A stretch of 64,000 bases of DNA. Origin: Terrimonas sp937888905. Lineage in GTDB: Bacteria > Bacteroidota > Bacteroidia > Chitinophagales > Chitinophagaceae. The notes under the pieces were generated by a model. It did no database searches and was not told the DNA's origin. It was given only the letters and a program-made list of their open reading frames with translations. Both the position numbers and the translations under genes were made by a program. The stretch spans positions 186,001-250,000 of the forward strand of contig CALATA010000022.1 of assembly GCA_937888905.1 (NCBI GenBank), given 5' to 3'. The stretch's first letter is position 1. The number at the start of each line of letters is the position of its first letter. Of this stretch, positions 57,977 through 64,000 are shown one piece after another.

Positions 57977-59056
57977 ATGCAAACTTTCTTTATTATAGCG
58001 ATCCTCGTACTCGGCTTTCTGATCACCTTTCAGATTGCCAAGGCAAGTGAATATGTAGCGGTTATCCGCGGCGAAGAGAAGTCCCGTAAGCAGACAAACA
58101 AGATCAATGCTTTTCTGCTGCTTCTTTTCCTGATCGTGGGATTAATCGGTGTGTGGTATTGTAACGATCGTCTTGCAGGGAAGATCCTGAAGATCGGTGA
58201 GGCCTCTTCCGATCACGGTATCCTGGTAGACCGCATGCTGAAGTACACCCTGATCGCAACAGGCGTGGTATTCGTGATCACGCAAGGCCTGCTGTTCTGG
58301 TACTCTTTTAAATACCAGGAATCAGACAAGCGTAAAGCATATTATTTCCCGCATGACAACAAACTGGAGTTGATCTGGACTGTAGTACCCGCTATCGTAC
58401 TGACTGTACTGGTAGGATTCGGTATCGTTTACTGGTACCGCATCACAGGCCCCGCTCCAAAAGAAGCCATGATCGTTGAAATAACCGGTAGCCAGTTCAA
58501 ATGGGAATACCGTTATCCGGGAGCTGACAAAGAGTTGGGTAAAAAATATTACAAGAAGATCAACCCCGAAGAGCAAAACCCTCTCGGTCAGATCTGGGAA
58601 GACGAATTCAACCACGACGACGTGTATACCAGTGGTCAGGATGAACCGCTTCACCTGGTGGTGAACAGACCTGTAAAACTGATCATCAATGCGAAAGATG
58701 TAATCCATGACGTTGGTCTGGCGCACTTCCGCCTGAAAATGGACGCAGTACCAGGTACACCTACTACTATGTGGTTCACGCCAACTAAGACCACCGAGCA
58801 GATGAAAAAGGAAACAGGCAATCCGGACTTTGTGTACGAGATTTCCTGCGACCAGATGTGCGGAGCCGGTCACACCAGCATGCGTGGTACCATCGTGGTG
58901 GAAACACAGGAGGCGTATGATCAATGGTTCGCTTCTAAAAAATCACAGTACGCTATGATGCTGGAAGCCAAGAATCCACCTGCTGCTGACTCCGCCGGCG
59001 CCAAGCCTGCGACACCTGCAGCCGACACTGTTAAAGGCCTTGCCCAACTGAAATAA
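57977..59056 (+). CDS. coxB: Cytochrome c oxidase subunit II
   Basis: 359 residues. Three membrane segments (IIAILVLGFLITFQIAKA, FLLLLFLIVGLIGVWY, and LIATGVVFVITQGLLFW plus LIWTVVPAIVLTVLVG) precede a cupredoxin. The CuA site is CDQMCGAGHTSM (C-x3-C-x3-H-x2-M) with an upstream His in KDVIHDVGLAHFRLKMD. The C-terminus is Ala/Pro rich. It accepts electrons from ActE or ActA and passes them to subunit I. No cytochrome c domain is fused. Second block of the cluster. Confidence 0.95.
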   Translation: MQTFFIIAILVLGFLITFQIAKASEYVAVIRGEEKSRKQTNKINAFLLLLFLIVGLIGVWYCNDRLAGKILKIGEASSDHGILVDRMLKYTLIATGVVFVITQGLLFWYSFKYQESDKRKAYYFPHDNKLELIWTVVPAIVLTVLVGFGIVYWYRITGPAPKEAMIVEITGSQFKWEYRYPGADKELGKKYYKKINPEEQNPLGQIWEDEFNHDDVYTSGQDEPLHLVVNRPVKLIINAKDVIHDVGLAHFRLKMDAVPGTPTTMWFTPTKTTEQMKKETGNPDFVYEISCDQMCGAGHTSMRGTIVVETQEAYDQWFASKKSQYAMMLEAKNPPAADSAGAKPATPAADTVKGLAQLK

Positions 59057-59105
59057 TAAAATGAAGAAACCGGGCGATACGTGTAGCCCGTTAAAATAAA
59101 AGATT

Positions 59106-60917
59106 ATGAGCGACGCATTGCATATTCAGCCTGAAGTGGGTACCACACACGGAGCACATCATGATGAGCACCATGTGCATCACCACAAGGAAACGTTTAT
59201 TACAAAATATATCTTCAGTCAGGACCACAAGACCATTGGTAAGCAGTTCCTGATCACGGGTATTATCTGGGCGATCATCGGCGGTCTGTTTTCAGTACTG
59301 TTCCGTTTGCAGCTCGGTTTTCCTGATCAGACCTTCCCGATCCTGGAGACATTCTTTGGTAAATGGGCTGAAGGCGGCCGAATCAAACCCGAATTTTATT
59401 ACGCGCTGGTAACCATGCACGGTACCGTACTCGTGTTCTTCGTACTGACTGCTGGTTTGAGCGGAACTTTTGCGAACCTGCTTATTCCCCTGCAGGTTGG
59501 TGCACGTGATATGGCGTCGCCGCTGATGAATATGCTGTCTTACTGGTTCTTCTTCATGGCCAGTGTGGTAATGATCGCTTCCATGTTTATTCAAACCGGG
59601 CCAGCCGCCGGTGGGTGGACGGTCTATCCGCCGCTAAGTGCGCTGGGCGAAGCGTCGATCGGCTCCAAAGCCGGTATGGATATGTGGATTATAGCCATGG
59701 CGCTGTTTGTGGTTTCACAGTTGCTCGCCGGTCTGAACTATGTTTCCACTATCCTGAACATGCGTACCAAAGGCATGAGCATGACGCGTTTGCCGCTGAC
59801 AGTATGGGCGCTGTTCTTCACTGCCGTACTGGGTATCCTTTCCTTCCCTGTACTGCTTTCTGGTCTGATCCTCTTGTTGTTTGACCGCAACCTGGGTACC
59901 AGCTTCTATCTGAGCGACATTTATATCGGTGGTCAGGCCCTGCCTAATGAAGGCGGTAGTGCCATCCTGTTCCAGCACTTGTTCTGGTTCCTGGGTCACC
60001 CCGAAGTATATATCATTCTTTTACCCGCGATGGGTATGGTGTCCGAAGTATTGTCGGTTAACTCCCGCAAGCCCATCTTCGGTTACATGGCGATGCTCGG
60101 TTCGATGTTCGCCATCTGTATCCTGGCGTTCCTTGTGTGGGCTCACCACATGTTCGTGACAGGTCTGAATCCGTTCCTCGGATCGGTGTTCGTACTGCTC
60201 ACCCTGCTGATCGCGGTGCCTTCGGCCATCAAGGTGTTCAACTGGCTTACTACATTGTGGAGAGGTAATATCCGCTTCACGCCGGCCGCATTGTTCGGTA
60301 TCGGTTTCGTAAGCTTGTTCATTTCCGGTGGTCTGACAGGTATCTTCCTCGGTAACTCTACGATCGACATTCACCTGCACGATACCATGTTTGTGGTGGC
60401 ACACTTCCACATTGTAATGGGTGTGGCTTCCTTCTTTGGTATGTTCGCCGGTGTTTATCACTGGTTCCCCAAAATGTATGGCCGCTATATGAACAATACG
60501 CTCGGCTATATTCACTTCTGGGTTACCATGGTTGGTGCTTACCTGATCTTCTGGCCGATCCATTATCAAGGTCTTGCCGGTATGCCACGCCGTTATCTCG
60601 ACAAGAGCGTATGGGTGAACTTCAGCCAGTTCCACGAGCTGGATAAAATGATCACCGTTGTATCGATCATCGTATTTGCGGTTCAGTTGATGTTTGTATT
60701 CAACTTCTTCTATTCCATATTCAAAGGCCGTAAGGTTACTACACAGAACCCATGGGGTGCTACCACGCTCGAGTGGACTACTCCGATCAACCCGGGCCAC
60801 GGCAACTGGACTGGTGAGATTCCTGAAGTACACCGTTGGGCTTATGATTACGGAAAAGACGGAAGAGAATTTATTCCGCAGACGGAACCGGTGGGTGCTA
60901 ATGAAAGCAAACACTAA
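59106..60917 (+). CDS. coxA: Cytochrome c oxidase subunit I
   Basis: 603 residues with twelve membrane helices. CuB and cross-linked Tyr are in LGHPEVYIILLPAMG, the other CuB His pair in VWAHHMFVTGLNP, hemes at VVAHFHIVMG and the helix 2 His (VTMHGTVLVFF). K-channel Lys is in AVPSAIKVFNWL and the D-channel Asp in VGARDMASPLMNM, so it is an A1-type heme-copper oxidase. A His-rich start (HHDEHHVHHHKE) precedes the first helix. It reduces oxygen to water and pumps protons. Confidence 0.96.
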   Translation: MSDALHIQPEVGTTHGAHHDEHHVHHHKETFITKYIFSQDHKTIGKQFLITGIIWAIIGGLFSVLFRLQLGFPDQTFPILETFFGKWAEGGRIKPEFYYALVTMHGTVLVFFVLTAGLSGTFANLLIPLQVGARDMASPLMNMLSYWFFFMASVVMIASMFIQTGPAAGGWTVYPPLSALGEASIGSKAGMDMWIIAMALFVVSQLLAGLNYVSTILNMRTKGMSMTRLPLTVWALFFTAVLGILSFPVLLSGLILLLFDRNLGTSFYLSDIYIGGQALPNEGGSAILFQHLFWFLGHPEVYIILLPAMGMVSEVLSVNSRKPIFGYMAMLGSMFAICILAFLVWAHHMFVTGLNPFLGSVFVLLTLLIAVPSAIKVFNWLTTLWRGNIRFTPAALFGIGFVSLFISGGLTGIFLGNSTIDIHLHDTMFVVAHFHIVMGVASFFGMFAGVYHWFPKMYGRYMNNTLGYIHFWVTMVGAYLIFWPIHYQGLAGMPRRYLDKSVWVNFSQFHELDKMITVVSIIVFAVQLMFVFNFFYSIFKGRKVTTQNPWGATTLEWTTPINPGHGNWTGEIPEVHRWAYDYGKDGREFIPQTEPVGANESKH

Positions 60918-60922
60918 GAAGT

Positions 60923-60997
60923 AAAAATTCAAAAGTAAAAAGTCAAAAGACTTTTACAACCAGCGGATCATTTTTGAATTTTGAATTTTGACTTATA
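60923..60997. repeat. AT-rich short-word inverted repeats between coxA and cyoE
   Basis: AAAAGTC (60938-60944) and GACTTTT (60949-60955) form a perfect stem around AAAA. Around it, AAAAATTC/AAAAGT words on the left match TTTTTGAATTTTGAATTTTG words on the right (60971-60990). It is GC-poor, so not a normal terminator; it resembles the word repeats near 25.9 kb. Confidence 0.55.
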
Positions 60998-61010
60998 AAA
61001 CGGAAGCGGG

Positions 61011-61895
61011 ATGAACAAGATCAAGGATTATTTACAGTTAGTCAAGCTTTCGTTGAGTATAATGGTGGTGTTCAGCAGTGTGATCAGTTACCTGCTGGTG
61101 CCCGGAGTGGGATTTGATTGGTGGCGGATCTTTTTGCTCTTTGCAGGTGGATTACTGGTAACAGGTAGTGCCAATACGATCAATCAGGTGGTGGAGAAAG
61201 ATACGGACGCGATGATGAAGCGTACCGCGCGCCGCCCGATTGCTTCCGGCCGGATGAGTGCCCAGGAAGGATGGGGTTTTGCCATCTTCACGGGCGCGCT
61301 CGGAGTTTTTATCCTTGGTAATTACTTCAACTGGACGGCGGCTGGTATTGCTGCATTCAGCCTTTTCCTCTACGCGTTCATTTATACGCCGCTTAAGAAA
61401 GTCAATTCTATTGCGGTAATGGTGGGTGCGGTTCCGGGTGCGCTTCCCTGCCTGATCGGCTGGGTGGCAGGTTTTGCTCCCGGCGAGGAAGTCGACTGGC
61501 TGGCAGGTGGCGTTTTATTCCTGATCCAGTTTTTCTGGCAGTTTCCGCACTTCTGGGCTATTGCCTGGATTGCGCACAACGACTACTCTGCTGCAGGTTT
61601 CAAGCTGCTGCCGGCAGATAAGGGACCAACACGTTTTACAGCATTGCAAACAGTGGTTTATTCACTGCTGCTGCTGCCCGTGACCATGGCGCCTTATTTT
61701 ACCGGAATATGCACGTTTGACAACACGGCAGGACTGATCGGCCTGATCCTCGTGATCGCAGGCAATCTGTTCATGATCATGCGTTGTGCCATGCTGTATG
61801 CCAAAATGGACATTCCTTCTGCACGCCGCGTGATGTTTGGCAGCTATTTGTATCTGCCAGTCGTATTGCTGGCGCTGTTGCTGAGCAAAGTGTAA
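61011..61895 (+). CDS. cyoE: Protoheme IX farnesyltransferase (heme O synthase)
   Basis: 294 residues with nine membrane segments of the UbiA fold. The two Asp motifs are NTINQVVEKDTDAMMKRTARR (NxxxDxxxD) near residue 60 and the later YTPLKKVNSI region with the second loop (AHNDYSAAGFKLLP). It adds farnesyl to heme B to make heme O for the oxidase. Its place between coxA and the subunit III genes links it to oxidase assembly. No ctaA heme A synthase is in the window. Confidence 0.94.
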   Translation: MNKIKDYLQLVKLSLSIMVVFSSVISYLLVPGVGFDWWRIFLLFAGGLLVTGSANTINQVVEKDTDAMMKRTARRPIASGRMSAQEGWGFAIFTGALGVFILGNYFNWTAAGIAAFSLFLYAFIYTPLKKVNSIAVMVGAVPGALPCLIGWVAGFAPGEEVDWLAGGVLFLIQFFWQFPHFWAIAWIAHNDYSAAGFKLLPADKGPTRFTALQTVVYSLLLLPVTMAPYFTGICTFDNTAGLIGLILVIAGNLFMIMRCAMLYAKMDIPSARRVMFGSYLYLPVVLLALLLSKV

Positions 61896-61943
61896 GTTGA
61901 TTAAAACACGGAGCCGTTTTAATACGGCCTCAAAGCGATAAAA

Positions 61944-62540
61944 ATGGTAAGTGAGTTGAATATCAGTGAGCATAAGACCCCGGCAAAGGGCAACGGACGG
62001 AAAATGCATCCCCACAAGTTTACACTTTGGGTGGCCATTGCAAGTATCCTGATGATGTTTGCCGGTTTGACAAGCGCTTTTATTGTAAAAAGCAACCTGG
62101 TTGGTTGGCGCACGGTGACCATGCCCGATGTCTTCTGGATATCAACGGCCGTAATCGTGGCAAGCAGCATCACCATGCAGATGGCGGTGCGGGCCTTCCG
62201 CCAGCGCGGGATGCGGCAATACCGGCTGCTGACCGCCATAACAGTTCTTTTGGGTCTGGGATTTGTAGTGCTTCAGTATATGGGCTTTCATGAACTCTGG
62301 AAAAATAATATCCGGTTCATCGGCGCCTCAGGCGCGGGACAGTTCCTGTATGTGATCTTCGGTCTGCACGCCATCCACGTAATCGGTGGTATGGTTGCGC
62401 TGGTGGTCATGTTCAGCAGAGCGTTCTTCGGCCGTGTGAAACAATACAGTCCGGTGCCGGTAGAAGTAATGGCTACTTACTGGCATTTCGTGGATATTCT
62501 CTGGCTGTACCTGCTGGTTTTTTTCCTGATTGTAGGATAA
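61944..62540 (+). CDS. coxC: Cytochrome c oxidase subunit III, first copy
   Basis: 198 residues of the subunit III family with five membrane helices: FTLWVAIASILMMFAGLTSAF, FWISTAVIVASSITMQMA, LLTAITVLLGLGFVVLQ, GLHAIHVIGGMVALVVMF and YWHFVDILWLYLLVFFLIVG, the YWHFVD motif being typical. It stabilises the oxidase and proton uptake. It is shorter than usual subunit III and lies upstream of a second copy. Start ATG 61944, 48 bases after cyoE. Confidence 0.9.
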   Translation: MVSELNISEHKTPAKGNGRKMHPHKFTLWVAIASILMMFAGLTSAFIVKSNLVGWRTVTMPDVFWISTAVIVASSITMQMAVRAFRQRGMRQYRLLTAITVLLGLGFVVLQYMGFHELWKNNIRFIGASGAGQFLYVIFGLHAIHVIGGMVALVVMFSRAFFGRVKQYSPVPVEVMATYWHFVDILWLYLLVFFLIVG

Positions 62541-62588
62541 GCAGCAGCCGCACCAAAACATAATTAGGCATTTTTTTTAACTATTAGT

Positions 62589-63467
62589 ATGGCAACAACA
62601 GTTTCGACACATCAGACCAAATGGTGGAGCGGGGGCAAAAGTCCCTTCAATGTGGAGTATGGCAAGGTGATGATGTGGTACTTCCTGATGAGTGACGCAT
62701 TTACATTCGGCGCATTCCTGATTTCGTATGGCACTATCCGTTTCAGCCAGAACTTCTGGCCGGATCCCAACGTGGTGTTCAATGCGTTTCCGGGTGCGGG
62801 CCACGCTAATCTGCCGCTGGCCTTCGTGAGTGTAATGACCTTTATCCTCATCATCAGTTCGGTAACCATGGTACTGGCAGTACATGCCGGTCACAAAGGC
62901 GATAAAGCAAGTGTGGCCAAATGGCTTGCCTGGACTATCGTTGGTGGTATCGCGTTTCTCGGCTGTCAGGCCTGGGAGTGGCATCACCTGATCACCGGCG
63001 AACACGCAACCCTGATCGACGGCCAGATCCAGATGGTGGGTCAAACCACTACCATCAATCCCTGGGGTCAGTTGGTAGCAGCAGGACCAGAACTTACGGC
63101 CGCCCTCAACAATTCAGACCAACACGTATTGGCCAACCTGGTACATGAGCACCACGCTTCACAACTCGGTCATGCCGAGCTGATGAAACTGCCCAAGCAG
63201 GACCTGGTAAATATGCTGAGCAATGCAGAACTGCATATCCGTGAAAAAGGACCCGTTGCCTTCGGTGGATATTTCTACGGCATTACCGGCTTCCACGGTT
63301 TCCACGTATTCTCCGGTGTGATCATCAACATCGTAATGCTGATCATGACGCAGAAAAATGTATTCGAACGCAGAGGACATTACCTGATGATCGAAAAGGC
63401 CGGTCTGTACTGGCACTTTGTAGACCTGGTATGGGTATTCGTATTCCTGTGTTTCTACCTGATCTGA
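62589..63467 (+). CDS. Cytochrome c oxidase subunit III, second copy
   Basis: 292 residues with the same family pattern, but larger: WYFLMSDAFTFGAFLISYG, SVMTFILIISSVTMVLAV, AWTIVGGIAFLGCQAWEWHH, and YWHFVDLVWVFVFLCFYLI at the end. A non-membrane insert (about residues 150-220, PWGQLVAAGPELTAALNNS onwards) sits between helices. It may form the oxidase with or instead of the first copy. It follows by 48 bases and precedes subunit IV. Confidence 0.9.
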   Translation: MATTVSTHQTKWWSGGKSPFNVEYGKVMMWYFLMSDAFTFGAFLISYGTIRFSQNFWPDPNVVFNAFPGAGHANLPLAFVSVMTFILIISSVTMVLAVHAGHKGDKASVAKWLAWTIVGGIAFLGCQAWEWHHLITGEHATLIDGQIQMVGQTTTINPWGQLVAAGPELTAALNNSDQHVLANLVHEHHASQLGHAELMKLPKQDLVNMLSNAELHIREKGPVAFGGYFYGITGFHGFHVFSGVIINIVMLIMTQKNVFERRGHYLMIEKAGLYWHFVDLVWVFVFLCFYLI

Positions 63468-63527
63468 TCCGGACACGCTTTTATCAAAAGAGATTAACTT
63501 AATTAACAGATACCTTATTTCAACGTT

Positions 63528-63992
63528 ATGGAGCATACATCATCAGAGATCACGTTTCATCACCACACAGATGATGAGACTTTTAAAAAGAAGGTAAAAA
63601 AGACGACCATCCTGCTCTCGATCATTACTATCATCGAGTTGCTGATCGGCCTGGTTATTTATAATATTCATAAAGGCGAAAACCCCAGTGAATTCCTGGT
63701 ACTGGCTTTCAAAGGAATGGTGTGTATACTGACCATTGCCAAAGCTTATTACATCGTAGCGGTATTCATGCACCTGGGTGATGAGATCCGTAACTTCATC
63801 ATGACGATCGTGGTTCCGCTGATGCTGTTCATCTGGTTCATCGCAGCGTTCCTGATCGATGGTAATTCTTATAAAAACCTGCGTAACGACTACGACAAGC
63901 ATTTTAAAGAAACCACTTCGCCCAAACCACACCACGGTCACGAAGCACCGGCGAAACCGGGAGCTCCGAAACCTGAGCCCGGCAAACAATAA
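63528..63992 (+). CDS. ctaF: Cytochrome c oxidase subunit IV-type protein
   Basis: 154 residues with three membrane helices (TTILLSIITIIELLIGLVIY, FKGMVCILTIAKAYYIVAVF, NFIMTIVVPLMLFIWFIAAF), the pattern of prokaryotic subunit IV. A His-rich N-terminus (ITFHHHTDDE) and a Pro/Lys-rich C-terminus (PAKPGAPKPEPGKQ) flank it. It helps assemble the oxidase. Last gene of the window; whether the cluster goes on beyond it is not visible. Confidence 0.88.
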   Translation: MEHTSSEITFHHHTDDETFKKKVKKTTILLSIITIIELLIGLVIYNIHKGENPSEFLVLAFKGMVCILTIAKAYYIVAVFMHLGDEIRNFIMTIVVPLMLFIWFIAAFLIDGNSYKNLRNDYDKHFKETTSPKPHHGHEAPAKPGAPKPEPGKQ

Positions 63993-64000
63993 CAAAAGTT

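Noticed and set aside
1..64000. tRNA or rRNA genes
   Set aside because: No cloverleaf with T-loop GTTC motif and no rRNA-like stretch was recognised by eye; a tRNAscan run would settle it.

Overview
The window looks like a chromosomal segment of a Bacteroidota bacterium, most likely family Chitinophagaceae (inference from gene content; no rRNA is present to confirm it). The pointers are Por-secretion (T9SS) C-terminal domains, many lipoproteins and SusC/RagA-type carboxypeptidase-regulatory domains, the alternative complex III (ActABCDEF) plus cytochrome c oxidase supercluster, a bacterial GH3-family protein, and promoters of the Bacteroidota TAnnTTTG type at many gene starts. No tRNA, rRNA, CRISPR array, prophage or complete insertion sequence was seen. 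Coding density is high, and most genes are in short operons or single units, with several small overlaps.

Layout. 0-17 kb: a truncated gene tail, an outer-membrane-like protein, recX, two T9SS-secreted proteins (one a PQQ-type sugar dehydrogenase), an omega-amidase-like hydrolase, a minus-strand run of inositol monophosphatase, thiL and an S41 lipoprotein peptidase, a GT2 fusion protein, GH3, a LysE-type exporter, mtgA, a pnuC-nadR NAD-salvage pair, an M23 lipoprotein and an SRPBCC protein. 17.4-17.85 kb: a 178-bp tandem repeat built of palindromic hairpins. 17.9-30 kb: a sigma-region-2-like protein divergent from an XRE regulator, saccharopine dehydrogenase-like protein, Nfu, ArsC/Spx-like protein, Tet-type MFS pump, OmpA lipoprotein, trehalase, short asparaginase, Na+/H+ antiporter, Fer4_19-CDGSH protein, beta carbonic anhydrase and an Abi/HEPN-like protein. 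30-48.5 kb: M28 peptidase, a 970-bp gene-free stretch with a duplicated non-coding module, PcrA/UvrD helicase, a LytS/LytTR two-component pair, a mycobacterial-type ahpC-ahpD pair, DUF2891, a RAYT transposase, an Ala/Thr-rich repeat protein, GH25 lysozyme and a membrane-domain/PurN fusion. 48.7-64 kb: one respiratory cluster, actABCDEF, coxB, coxA, cyoE, two subunit III genes and subunit IV.

How the genes work together. The respiratory cluster should pass electrons from menaquinol through ActA-F directly to a caa3/aa3-type oxidase; CyoE makes the heme O precursor for that oxidase. AhpC and AhpD form a peroxide-detoxification pair under a candidate OxyR operator. PnuC imports nicotinamide riboside and the NadR-like kinase phosphorylates it. 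MtgA, M23, GH25 and OmpA proteins act on or anchor to the cell wall.

The strongest unexplained signal is at 31.98-32.61 kb: two exact 67-bp repeats, each carrying a minus-strand terminator and each preceded (on that strand) by two more copies of a GGCAAG..CGTYAGAGG motif. This suggests two related small RNAs, each with three motif copies. The next are the 178-bp hairpin repeat at 17.4 kb, LytTR-type direct repeats upstream of the LytS/LytTR genes, and the ATAG/CTAT array upstream of ahpC.
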